A stretch of 64,000 bases of DNA from Trissonchulus latispiculum (lineage: Eukaryota; Nematoda; Enoplea; Enoplida; Ironidae), in assembly GCA_030248195.1 (NCBI GenBank), contig JASAND010011460.1:1-64000 (forward strand), read 5' to 3'. The position numbers were made by a program, and so were the translations under genes. The notes under the pieces were generated by a model that had not been told where the DNA came from, ran no database searches, and saw only the letters and a list, made by a program, of their open reading frames with translations. Shown in pieces: positions 21,061-31,768 of the stretch (position 1 is its first letter; each line of letters starts with the position of its first letter).

Positions 21061-23516
21061 AGTTCCCATCCGGTCTCATCCACCCTATATTACTTCTGCT
21101 CACATTAAGAGGCGTGACTCGTTCCAGAATGTTATAGAACACCAAAATAAAGTTTGGAAATTTCACCCATTTCCATGAAGAATCGGAGCCTGTAGGGTCA
21201 AACTTACACAAATTGATACCTGCACCTTCAGACAATACTGATTCATCTAGATTCGATTATTTAGTTATTACCCACCCCTGTTTTTTAAGTTTGTTTCACT
21301 AGAGATTTGGCCGAAAAATCATTGTAGCAAATTGAGATTCTTTACTTTTGAACATTGAAATTTCAATTCGCATTCAAGTCAGTTTTTGCATGATGAAAAT
21401 ATGCACTTCTGCGGAGGCACGTTCTTCATTGTATGGGCTAAAACTTTTCCTATCGGGGAAAACTCAATATGAAGTACTAAAACTTCTTGTCTACGTGCAA
21501 TGGTGAATTTTCAGAATCGTTGAGAGCTGCTAAGCTTAATCCAAAAAACTTCCTTCGACCCATATGTTCCCTTTGCCACTCTCAATCGTGAAAGAGATTT
21601 TGCCAGATTCTGCTGTTTTGATAAATCAATATATATTTAAAATCGAGGATCAATATTTAAGGGGGGACTACGACCGGGTTGGCACGACATCGTCGGAGAA
21701 AGCTACTTTTCTCCCCAACGTTAGCCAACATATCAAAGTAAAAAAGTTTAGGGTGAGCAACAATATATCTTATATACACCGTTTTTGGCAGGACGCCAAA
21801 GTACAAATTGTGCGAAAAATGGGATTTTTCAAAAAGGGGTTTTCAGCTCTGCTGGATTAACGGTTTCACCAATTCTGAAACTTTCAGCAATTAAGGTTAA
21901 CTGTTACCAGTGCTAAATATTAAAAATATTCCGGCTTTCGAGCGTTGCTTCCTTCTTTAGTGACAACAGCTCAAAGTTTGAAATTTGGCAAAAAGTTGTG
22001 AGGTGACCGTGCGTCGTTTTTGATCTAATAAAATTTGCAGCCCCTAGCATGCCCCAACTTTTCACCAAATATTAAGCTCTAATAGGGTCAAATTGTCTGT
22101 GAGTTTCGAGGGTTTTGCTTTTCTGGTTAGTGTGCTAGCAAACTTTTTGTTAAGAACTAACCCGTATTTTTAGGCCTGAAAAGCTAGCTAAGCGCAGTAA
22201 AAATGGGGTCAAACAATTTTTGCATCCGATTTTACTGAGAAGGGGTTTATAGGGGTCATTTGACCGGCTGAATCCGAATACTAAATCTGTTTTTCGTTAT
22301 GACGCTTCCTTCGTTCAGTATGCGCTTACAACTGTCTTAGAGCTTGTTGGAGCGATCGCCATCCATATACTACGAGAAATCAATCTAGCATTTCTAAACA
22401 TTGAAGCGAGGTTTAGTGACCTAGCTTTCTGCACATCTTGGTACACTCACTGGCCTGTAATGCGCAAAGTTTCAGCCGATTCTATCACAGTACTTCGGAG
22501 TAATTGACTTACATATTTGAAATGGAACCAAATAATAGCGGCAATATCTAATCTAATTTATAATGTAATTTAGCACTGCGAATGCAGGGATTAACGAAAT
22601 TTAGAAAAGCTAAGACAGATAGTTGGAGTATTAATTGCAGAAAAGTTGGGTTGATTTGGTAAACCACAGCTCATTAGAAGTTAGTTAACCTCCACCCATA
22701 TAGACCTACAACACCCAATTTTTTGCACTTGATTGTATCGCACAGAAAAGACAACAATTGTCTAGAGATTATTTTACGCGATATCAAAGCATTATATGTC
22801 AGAGTTATTTCAGGGTACCGTACCTTGCGCATAGGGATCAGTTTGTGTTCGTGTCATGTCGAGCTTTGGACCGATAACGCCAACTTCTGATGGCTCCACA
22901 GGACGCTACGCTGCCTGGAATCCTTTCAAACTTTAAACTATTTTACACTAAACCTAGTGCTACTATGTGGCAAAAGACTGGCTATTTTTTCCAACATCGA
23001 ACTTTTAGTGAAATTCGTAGCCCCCCCTTTTTAATTAATTTTTAATTAATACATATATCAGAAAAATGAGCTGTTATGCTAGTTTCAGTGTTTTTAGTTT
23101 TACTCTTAATATATTCATTGCAAGCTTTAAAAGGTATATAGATCTTTTTCCTACTTCAGAAATTGGGGAAAGTTATTGCGTTTCAAAGAATACTATGGGA
23201 AAGAAAACCAGCAATTTAAAATATGTAAATAATACTAGTTTTGCTATTAATAATAATAAGTTTGTAACAGTCCACGCTACTCCTGTCGCAAGAGTCATTT
23301 TTGCCAACTTTTCGCCGGTTTGAGCTGCCCACATCCTCCCTTTTAAGTCACGAGCAAACTTTAAATGGTTACTAATTCCAGCAGCTAAGTAGCTAGTATC
23401 ATGTCAGTTGAGAAGTTCTGTTACATAGTCCTTAGCTTACAACAGAGTACAAAAACACTAAATTGTATTCGCTGTCGATGTATTAAGCTTCTTTATGTTG
23501 AGTCAGTTTCAAAGTT
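21061..23516. other. Intergenic, nothing recognised
   Basis: About 2.4 kb 3' of receptor 2. It contains small ORFs (21564-21860, 23066-23323) without motifs. No gene is supported. Confidence 0.45.
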
Positions 23517-24506
23517 TTACATTTCGTGCACTGCTACGGAACCGATCTTTACTGATGTTGGAATTCCATTTTGCCGTTCATTTCGGTTTCCGCAGCATTT
23601 CAGTAATTCTAGGGATTCGCTTCGGAAGGTTGGGTTGAATACGACGTAGAAGAAAAGATTAATACCGTAGTTGAGACCATGAATAACTATTACCCAATAT
23701 GCCCAAAGTGAGTACTTGTCAGAAATATTCAACTTTCCTGAAGTACCAGCAATCTGATAATATACTGGTCCGGGTATGATGCAAATTACAAAAGCTACAA
23801 AACACCAAAACATCATCTTTGAACCTCGAGCTCTTTTTTGAACCTCAGCCTTAGTAGCCAGGGATCGGGTTGTTTTGATCCTCACAAATATTGCAATATA
23901 GCAAAGCAACATGATCAAAGAGGGTATGTAAATAAATATTGTATCCATAGCGAACTTCCAATGAGGCAACCTTCCGTCAATTATGCATATTCCAAACGTT
24001 GGTAGAACCGTAAACGATCCGAACAGTCGTGATCCTGGTAAGAATAATATCAGAATAGCTGTAAACAGCCAAACTAATACCACCCACAAGCCAATGGCCC
24101 GTTTCATGCTGAAAGCAGTTTTATACAGCACAGGCATAAATACAGCAGTAAATCTGTTTAGTGCAATTAAAGCTTGACCTAGCGGAGAAGCGAACAAACA
24201 GAACCAACCCCAAGCTCCAGCCCATCTACAAACGGCATCCATGACTGCAATATCTACAGCTTCAGTAGTTTTAGCGGGCCCAAAATATATGGCTTCAATA
24301 CCCTCCGCTAGCCCCCAGGTCATGCAAGCTAGCAGATCGCTAATAGACAGCAATAGGACTAAAATGTATGTAACTTGACTGCGAAGTCTATTTGATGATG
24401 AAATAATTGCAACAATTAAAATATTGCAAGTTCCCAGACATGTAAAAACAGCGACCATGGTAACGCCGCCCAGAAAGGCTTTCTCCACGTTTGTAAAATT
24501 CCCCAT
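23517..24506 (-). CDS. Seven-transmembrane receptor, copy 2
   Basis: Intact 329-residue intronless GPCR-like protein. It starts at the first ATG, giving an N-terminus with sequon N-F-T at residues 3-5 followed by V-E-K, matching paralogs. Seven hydrophobic stretches are present, with TM2 SISDL, TM3 Cys in VCRWAG, NRF after TM3, ECL2 Cys in FGICII, intracellular loop 3 basic (KAEVQKRARGSKMM), TM6 CIIPGP and TM7 NLFFY followed by FNPTFR. The tail ends with a variant of the TSV.(K/R).GSVA block shared only with copy 6, its closest paralog. The N-terminus is too short for large-ligand binding, suggesting a small-molecule ligand (inference). The plus-strand ORFs across it are antisense shadows. 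Confidence 0.9.
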   Translation of the reverse strand: MGNFTNVEKAFLGGVTMVAVFTCLGTCNILIVAIISSSNRLRSQVTYILVLLLSISDLLACMTWGLAEGIEAIYFGPAKTTEAVDIAVMDAVCRWAGAWGWFCLFASPLGQALIALNRFTAVFMPVLYKTAFSMKRAIGLWVVLVWLFTAILILFLPGSRLFGSFTVLPTFGICIIDGRLPHWKFAMDTIFIYIPSLIMLLCYIAIFVRIKTTRSLATKAEVQKRARGSKMMFWCFVAFVICIIPGPVYYQIAGTSGKLNISDKYSLWAYWVIVIHGLNYGINLFFYVVFNPTFRSESLELLKCCGNRNERQNGIPTSVKIGSVAVHEM

Positions 24507-24894
24507 AGTTACTTTGTTTAATCTGCCTGTAAATTGACGCCTGAGAACGAGGGGAGTCGTCAGCTATAACAACAATAACAATCAAGTAATTGGCTTTTTT
24601 GCACATTTTGTGGACAAATTTCTAATGAAAACCAAAGACCCTGTATGAGAGAAGAGTAGGGTTCCGATCCAGCAAGGACTGCAAGCGGTCGGACTAAAGT
24701 TAAGTTTTTGGAAGTTTTGAAATTGATTGATTAATTTTAGACATTTAAGAACTTTTAAAACAGTTAAAACTGGAGAAGCAATCACTTTTATATTTTTATT
24801 TAAAATTAAACTTTATTAATTAAACTAAAGTTAGGTTACTTTCATGTTTTTTCCCAAAATTGTCCTTTGCGCTCTTTCTCTTTTTTAATTTCAG
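24507..24894. other. Receptor 2 upstream region
   Basis: About 390 bp between receptor 2 and the plus-strand exon. It must include the receptor 2 promoter and, at its right end, a pyrimidine-rich acceptor (TTTTTTAATTTCAG, ending 24894). No further gene was seen. Confidence 0.4.
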
Positions 24895-25037
24895 ATAGAG
24901 CTTTTGACACTTGCACGATGGGAAGTCTACTTAAGGTAGACTCCTGTGCAGATCCATCTGAAAGGGAGATGATTCGATGCGACATGGAGTCAAGAAAGAG
25001 ACGTGCGACATACACTAAAGCAAAGCGGAGACTGTAA
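24895..25037 (+). CDS. Candidate terminal coding exon, unknown gene
   Basis: After a strong acceptor (TCTTTTTTAATTTCAG) the frame starting at 24897 is open for 46 codons and stops at 25035-25037. The product is basic at its end (ESRKRRATYTKAKRRL) and has three Cys. An AATAAA lies at about 25158, some 120 bases past the stop, as expected for a 3'-terminal exon. No upstream exon could be placed, because receptor 2 lies antisense immediately 5'. It may be an orphaned gene end. The protein is not one I recognise. Confidence 0.35.
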
Positions 25038-25144
25038 GCACAGACAACCTAAAAACCTGATTTGCCACAAACCAGTTTATAAAGGGCAGGTGTATATAGG
25101 TAAAGGTACATGGAGGGTGAAAAAGGTCCCTCTGTGTCCTATGC

Positions 25145-25435
25145 CTATATCACAAACAAATAAAGAAATTTTATGTATGCGGACTTTCTCTCATTTCCTA
25201 TCTGATGCTTGGCCACCCCTTCGACCCTTTTCTGCAGCCTGCATTTTATCCACTGCCTTCCAAGCAGGCTTGCAGAGGTTTCAGCCATCTTAGGCACTAT
25301 TGGCATGCGGGGGGCAGTACATGCCGGTCGAGACATGTGTTGCCCTGGGTGTTTCCGAAATAACCGTACACCAGCTTGGCTACGAGGGTCTTGTTTTCTG
25401 TCCTTGACCTTCGTCTCTCCGTCTCTTGTCCGCAT
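25145..25435 (-). CDS. Hypothetical basic ORF in a GC-rich island
   Basis: Ninety-six codons from an ATG, in a stretch noticeably GC-richer than its surroundings. The product is basic, Arg/Lys-rich, without a recognisable domain (starts MRTRDGETKVKDRKQ). Long overlapping ORFs on the opposite strand (25003-25293, 25209-25460) mean the openness may only reflect base composition. It could be a transferred or retroposed fragment. Confidence 0.2.
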   Translation of the reverse strand: MRTRDGETKVKDRKQDPRSQAGVRLFRKHPGQHMSRPACTAPRMPIVPKMAETSASLLGRQWIKCRLQKRVEGVAKHQIGNERKSAYIKFLYLFVI

Positions 25436-25439
25436 ACGG

Positions 25440-26070
25440 TCAACGGAGAGGCAGCATTGAGGGGCCTCCGACGAGTGTCTAAAAAATGCTAAGCCATTAT
25501 TAAAAAAGATCCTGTATACTTCATAATTAAAATATTTGAAAATATGCTGACCATTATTTTCTTGTGCTCTATGCTAGATCACAATTTTGAGTATTTAGGG
25601 ACAGCCTCCTGACACTAATGTTGAATCCCGACCATGGAGTGATTTTTTTCATTAATGCGTCCCTACCTATCCAAATCATTGAATCTAAGTCTCTCATTTA
25701 CCATCAGGTCACTGAATATTTTGAGCTTTCTTAAATTCTTCTTAAATTCTTAAAATTCTTAAAGGTTTATTATTACAGCGACGTCACTTACGCCAGAAGA
25801 GTTTTGACTCTTCGGTTTTTTAAATTGACGAATTCAATGATTAAATTTCACAATCGGGCATGGTTGTGCCTTTCTTCTCAGATTATACGTGCATTGCAAT
25901 GTTTAAATTTCTTTGTGCTCTTCAAACACAGCATTCTTGGTTCTGTTACCACATTAAACCGAATGGATACGACTTCATTTGTTAACCCGTTGTGCTCAAA
26001 TACGCCAAAACTTGTTATATCTCTGATTTACTTTTGGTTCAAGTAGTGAATGAAAATGGTAACCAACTTG
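25440..26070. other. Intergenic, nothing recognised
   Basis: AT-rich, no gene supported. A chance ORF at 25804-26046 has no motif. Confidence 0.45.
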
Positions 26071-26071
26071 T

Positions 26072-26768
26072 GTGGACTGCACCAACTACTCTCGAGGTTA
26101 GCCTCAGTCGGAGCTAACTCCGAATTAAGTATTCTCGACCTAGTCCCCAGCTATTCTTGATGTGCACTAGCTCAAGAATTACAAACCTCGTGGTTAGCTC
26201 GAGTATAATATTATTCTCGAACTTTTTAAAATTAACCAATCAAGTTTTACGCATTCATTCATAAATTGATCTTAAGCTATTCTCGAGATTAAACTTATAA
26301 AAGACGAAACTCGAGAATAACTCAATGTTAGCCCAATAAGTTTTATAACTTTTATAAGTCAGGATTACTCTGGACCGGCTGACCATGACCGAATTCTGCT
26401 CCCAATCTTAACCCAACTATATACACAACCCTATCTATTCTGTAACTACTTGTGCCTGCCTGGGGACATTATATACATTGGAGCCGGACGAACTCACCGC
26501 CACATATTCTTATTGATCAGCCATGGCTGTTTTCATCTTAAAGTATCTTAAAGTAAGTATAAAAGCCGAAATAAACTGCAAAGAAATGTCCTTATTCTCG
26601 AGCTAAATCAAGATGGAGAATAGCCCAAGAATAAATTTTTGCAAGTTTATACTCGAGGTTAGCTTATTCCCGAGTAGTGCAGGGGACTAACTCGAGTATA
26701 ACAGTTTATACTCCAGGTATACTCAATCTATTCTCAAACTTGAGCTATTCTTGAGTGGTGCAGTTCAC
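26072..26768. mobile_element. Possible foldback element rich in CTCGAG-like motifs
   Basis: The ends are inverted (GACTGCACCAACTACTC near 26076 versus GAGTGGTGCAGTTC near 26753). The interior is crowded with inverted CTCGAG, GAGTATAA and TTATTCTCGA motifs that can pair with each other. Arms are imperfect and no target duplication was established. Confidence 0.4.
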
Positions 26769-27166
26769 GGTTACTGTCCACGGTCCACGGTTTCGTAAAA
26801 CCTGATATGTAGAGCTACAGAGCTATAAATTGAATCATTTTCCATCTGACATCAGCAAACAAAAAATTGTTCCACATTTTGTTTAAACACACTAACACGA
26901 GACGAAGCCTAAAAATAGTTCGTCTAGAATATCTAATCTCAATGTTAGAACGTAGCAATTTGGAGTACAAATTTTGTATAAGTTTGCTCTCTGTGGCTTC
27001 GCTACGAGCGAACGGGTGCCTTGACTTTGAAAATCTCAAAAGTGTTTTTATCAAAATCTCACTCTTCTCTGCTTTGTCCGTAACTGATTGACTTTGTTGT
27101 ATTACCCAAAGTCTTAATAAACAAACACAGACGCCTGTAGATTAAGGAAGCAGCATCAAGCGTCCA

Positions 27167-27226
27167 TAATTAATTCCTTATATTGTAGAAGATCTTCTTA
27201 TCTTAAGGAATTAATTGTGGACTCTT
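27167..27226. repeat. Short hairpin
   Basis: TCCATAATTAATTCCTTA and TAAGGAATTAATTGTGGA face each other across about 24 bases. Stand-alone stem-loop; function unknown. Confidence 0.6.
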
Positions 27227-27384
27227 GGTAGTACTTTAACCAGACGTTTTGTGGAGTATCAAAGAAATAATGAAACTAATAATTTATGTTGTTGAGTTAT
27301 GAGCATATTCTATTACAAGAAAATCTGCTTCTATTCTAATTTCCAACCCCATTTGAAATGCAGTTGACTAACGACTACAAATAA

Positions 27385-27560
27385 CTTCGAGCTTAAAGCC
27401 TTCGAAGGGTCATAAGGACAAAATACTTAAAGAAGAGGACTAATTACTGTAAGAACGTTTCCTAGGAGAATAATTCTTTACTGTGAAGTAAAGTTTAGAA
27501 AATCAGGCTCTTTTTCAATGAAGCAGAATCGTGTACACATTGAGCAGAGAAATTTATTCC
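27385..27560 (+). repeat. Dispersed repeat, copy at 27.4 kb
   Basis: Matches 63150-63330 in the same orientation, including GGTCATAAGGACAAAAT, AAAGAAGAGGACTAATTA and AAGAACGTTTCCTAGGAGAA. Non-coding. Confidence 0.8.
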
Positions 27561-28900
27561 AACAACTGGATTTTGAGTCTAGTTCAAGAGAAACAATCGT
27601 CCATTGATAAATCAAATGCATCCAACAGTTCAGAAGTTTCAAACAACGTTTATAAGACGCGCACCAATCAGCTGCCTTGACTCAGTTTAAGACCCTCAAG
27701 CCTCAGGGCACCAAATTTGACTTAACTTTTGTTGTTCACTATCAGTGCTCTGCGCAGTATCCAATTACGAGTATAATTTGTAGCCATCTCTATCTAGACA
27801 AGTTACTGATAGTGCATAGTTTGGTACCACAGGTGATTGTGAAACTTATGCAGCCAGTGTCAGGTACAAAACATTACAGCGGATGAATGGAAGTTTAGTA
27901 AGGTTTTTGGCATTTCTGCAATCAATATAGTCTAAAATGTCCTTCAACACTACCTTTCAATTTTAAAATCACATGGGAGCAACAGCAAGGTATAGAATTT
28001 TTCATGTAATTATTAATATTTGCTGATAAAATTTATTTACTGCTTCCTAACCACTTTTCCCTTGAAGTGAAGAAATTTATTTTTTCCTTTGCTGAGTATT
28101 TATTGCCGGCAGCTTCCACAAACCAGGGACAACAATGTCCTCAGGTAGCATTTAAGGTAGTGGTATTGTTTTCCGTAATTTGGGTGACAACTAACGAAAG
28201 TAATCAAGATTGTCCAAAACTTTCAGAACACACTCCTTCGGTGTTCCTGATCACACTAGAAACAATCATGGACTCCTTAGGTGAAAATTTGTAAATTTTT
28301 TGATTTTGCCGCGTAAGCTTCATACAATTAGGCAAAACCTGAAATTAGGCAAAATCATATTCAATCGAAAGAGCTCGTCAAACTGCATAAATTTGCTCTT
28401 GGACCAATTTTGTTTCTTTGAACTTCTGAGAGATAGATGAGATTTAAAATTTTGTGGTCAAAATCCAGTTAATTTCCAAAATTTTTGTCAAATTGATGAA
28501 AGATGTAATTAAAATATTCGACAACGGTATACCCAAATTAAAAACCGTCTGCAAGCACATATTTTTGAGCTTTTGAGCTTTTTTACTTTAGTCTATGTAG
28601 CTAAACGTGTGGCTAAAAACCGATTTTTCAAAACCTGCAATCAGTTAGTTTTAACCGCGGATTTGTCCGAACTGCCTCAATCAATCGGCAAACTATTTCA
28701 CAGAAAGATTTTTCGTACTCTTGCCGAGGGTCAGTTTTCTTGGTTTTTGATTAAACTTTCACAAAGTTGTATTATTCACGTTTGAAGTGTGGAAAAATCA
28801 CGAAATTAAGAAATATTTCAACTTTTTGCAAAATGTCTCGGCATGTAGGTAACTTCTTGTGAAACCAAGAAAAACCCTCGGCAATACTCCACGCGTCAGC
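27561..28900. other. Intergenic with possible decayed TTAA-element end
   Basis: No gene supported. At 28152 the sequence TTAAGGTAGTGGTATTGTTT resembles the left end of the element at 60898. CTTGCCGAGGGTCA near 28723 recurs at 61139, so a decayed relative may extend through here, but I could not find its right end. Confidence 0.35.
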
Positions 28901-28993
28901 ATGGCCTAGAGCAAACTTTGGTCAAATTGTGCGCTTGTAAATGTGCAGCTTGGAATGTTTCAAAGTTGAAACTTCATTTATCGACGATTTCAT

Positions 28994-29374
28994 TCATGTG
29001 CATGGCAGAGGACCCGGAAGATGCCACAGAGTTCTCTCACCTGCCGCATTGCACAACATCGGGGACGATTTCATGCCAACTACGGACGACAAACACTGCG
29101 TTAGAAGCCAAAACATAATTAATATCTTGGCCATAGGGAGCCGGGGAACCCAACCAAACCGGTGTGTCCGAGAGGGCCGCTGCCGGGTCTTATTTCTTAC
29201 GCATCGCAGGATTGGCACCGCTCTATGCGATACCTCAGAATTCTCCGTGAGCCCACGGCGGCTGCTACTGCAAGCCTGATTTCGTCTGCGAGACTGCTCA
29301 AAAGACCTAGCCTCAGGGACAACGTTAATCATGCCAACAAAGCTACGAAAGCGATGAGGCGCCAACCGGTTCAC
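28994..29374 (-). other. Decayed region downstream of gag
   Basis: This lies 3' of the gag-like pseudogene, where protease or pol would be expected. The open frame has no clear aspartic-protease or polymerase motif. I treat it as degraded retrotransposon sequence; the element seems to be truncated near 29.0 kb. Confidence 0.3.
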
Positions 29375-29394
29375 CGTTCTTTAGGATGTCGTTC

Positions 29395-30606
29395 TCAGCT
29401 TGGGTCTTTAATGAAGCCCTCGTCCACAAAGTCACTAAAAACCTGCTCAGAGCAATAATTGTCTTCATCTGAAATTGGTGAAACAAACGTGGCGTTCACC
29501 GACATATGCCGTCTGCCAGCAACACCGGCTGATCTTTGACGATTGCCTGCAGCCTGGCCACGTCGAACAAAGTTTCCGGTGCTACTTGCGGATCGACGTC
29601 TCGTCATACACATGTTCATCATATGACCTGCGGCACCACAATGGAGACAAATCGGCCGACCATCGGCTATCCATTTCGGTCTGTTTGTGGCTCCTCGTCG
29701 CTGAAAGGGTTGAGGAGGACGATCATAATTCCTACTCTCCCTATTACTTCGCTGAGACTACATTTCATCAAACAACTTACGAAAGGACTCTTCAGTTCGC
29801 TTCTCTAGACCCTCAAACTCTCGTCACCATTCTGGCATGTCTGCGGAGACTTCATTTACCAGAACAGAAGCACGTCTGTAGTTCTTTTGCTGCTTCTCAG
29901 ACCTAGCTTGAGCTTTCTTCAGCTCTTGTATTTCAGTTTTAAGGTCAGACAACTCAGCAGCCTTGGCCGACAACTCAACAGTAGGACGACTTAACGACAT
30001 CATCTCTCGGCGATTCAGCAAGGCTTCATGCCGTTTGGCTTCAGTGATTAAATCACCCAAGGTGGACGGCGATTTAGAGAAAAACATCGGCCTCTCCTGA
30101 ATATCTGGACGAACCCCAGCCTGGAATAATCCTCTCAACATGTCCTGCCGTGCTTTAACATCCATCTTTGGGTAGGCATTTCTTGCCAACCGCTGCAAGT
30201 CGCGGGCATACGTAGCGATTGACTCATAGGACTTCTGACGACGATTATGGAGTTCTTCGGAACTAACCACCTCTTTGGCTGGAGGGAGGAGGGCCTTGCG
30301 AAGTGCGGAACAAAGCTTAATGTAGTCAGCCTTAGTAACATTGACTAATCTTCGGTAGACTTCTAAAGCGTTTCCTCTCAAGTAGGACGGCGGCTGCAGC
30401 ACTTGTTGGTCAACTGTGCACTCGTCAGCTCGACTGTTCAGTTCAAACATTTCGTAAAATTCCTCAACATCTTCCCCATGGTCCCGGTTAAACTTTTGAA
30501 CCTCATCCATATGACGGCGCCGACGATTTCCCAAATTTTTCAAATGATCTGTAGCCTCAGCTAGCTCGTCTACCTCTTTACGTAGGTCTGCTAAAGTTTG
30601 GTCCAT
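29395..30606 (-). pseudogene. LTR-retrotransposon gag with CCHC zinc knuckle, two in-frame stops
   Basis: The frame opens at an ATG at 30606 and runs 260 codons to a TGA at 29824-29826. The same frame continues, with a TAG at 29758-29760, down to a stop at 29395-29397. The first part is a charged, helical Gag-like region with a coiled N-terminus and a capsid/retrotrans-gag style segment (FYEMFELNSRADE, PSYLRGNALEVYRRL). Just beyond the stops a CX2CX4HX4C knuckle (CLHCGAAGHMMNMC) is encoded in frame. Order and motifs are those of a Ty3/gypsy- or Pao-type Gag, which assembles the particle and binds element RNA. The stops make it inactive unless translated by readthrough. It lies downstream of a primer-binding-site-like sequence and LTR edge. 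Confidence 0.8.
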
Positions 30607-30839
30607 TTTAATTTGACTACGCCTTTCGTATCTTTGTGTTCGGGCCGACTGGGGAGAAGAAAATGTGTAATCTAAAGGATTCTGAATAGAGTCAGAAAAT
30701 TAAGTCATAAACTGATAACAGTTCACAGAGTCAAAGTGTTTTTCTAGGGGTACAGAAGTAGGACGTATTTATTTGTGCTTATAACTAGAGTACGTGTGTC
30801 TGTGAACAAGCGAGCGACACACCAATACACCAATTAACA

Positions 30840-30925
30840 GTTTTATGACGTTTTATGTTGAGTGACACACCAATCAATGCTTTAGGACGTTTTATGCTTT
30901 ATGAGTGACACACCAATAAACACGC
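30840..30925 (+). repeat. Short direct repeat, GTGACACACCAAT, three copies
   Basis: Three GACACACCAAT(A/C)(A/C)A-type units, two followed by AGGACGTTTTATG-like sequence, lie in the leader between primer site and gag. Confidence 0.6.
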
Positions 30926-31114
30926 GTTGGACTTCGTACAGAACCGTCTCCAACTATAAGCAGTAAGCAATTACCCAAGCAAATGTCAATCCAAGTTTAC
31001 AAATGGGTAGAATGGGTAAGCAATAAAATGTTTTTGGACGTATTTGACGTATTCTCTTATCAAGGAACAACTGAGCAGAAAACTAATTCAAATTCGTGGG
31101 CTACACAGGCGAAA

Positions 31115-31137
31115 CTCGAATCCTACCCAATGCGCCA
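31115..31137 (-). promoter_or_regulatory. Probable primer binding site of the gag-bearing element
   Basis: The minus strand reads TGGCGCATTGGGTAGGATTC and continues into GAG. The complement ends in CCA and contains a TCGAATCC T-loop-like core, as expected for a tRNA 3' end. It sits three bases from the probable LTR edge. I could not name the tRNA. Confidence 0.55.
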
Positions 31138-31140
31138 ATT

Positions 31141-31768
31141 TGTAACAGACCTACGCCCAGAGCCAAACTGCAGGTAGACGATTTAATAAAAGAAACACAG
31201 GACGCAGAATTACCTGGACGTTTTCAAATAGAAGAATGGTAAAGTTTAATACAGGGAGATTCGAGAAGAGAAGTAATACAACTTGAAGTGGGGAAACAGT
31301 TTCAACTAAGACTCAACTGTGCAACTACAACTGCGAGAAGGGAGAAAATCATTTGCTTTTAAACTGTAGTGTTTTGACTGAAGACTAATATGAAATTTCT
31401 GTAAACACTGTGGGAGTCTAAAATGGAGAAAAGTTTGCGAAGTTTTCTAATTAGTTAACTGTCAACAAGTATAGGGAGAAAATAGAATTTTGTGGCCAAT
31501 TTGCAGTAAGTGACGCTTTAGAGAAGGTAGGACGCAACGACAGGTAATTAACAATTAAAGGCGAGCCTAGTTTCGAGACAGCAGGAGATCCGAAAACACA
31601 GCAACTAAAATTTAATGAAGGATTTAATCAAGGTTATAAAACAGCAAGACTCCCAAAGAATTTTGAAATGAACTCCAGAAAACAAATGTACGAAATAAAG
31701 TTTACAACGGCAAGACGGCTTGACTGGTTTCAAGAGGTACTGAGGCATGTATCTTTTTCCACGTCACA
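31141..31768 (-). repeat. Probable 5' LTR of the gag-bearing element
   Basis: The inner edge at 31141 (TGTAACAG on the plus strand) is defined by the primer site. The outer edge is a guess at the CA ending ACGTCACA. No second LTR copy is in the window, so the length is tentative. Confidence 0.35.

Noticed and set aside
28994..29374. Retroviral-type protease downstream of gag
   Set aside because: No D-S/T-G motif in any frame that I could find; left as decayed sequence.
29475..29906. Plus-strand ORFs of 143, 98 and 90 codons
   Set aside because: They lie antisense to the gag reading frame, which has the zinc-knuckle evidence.
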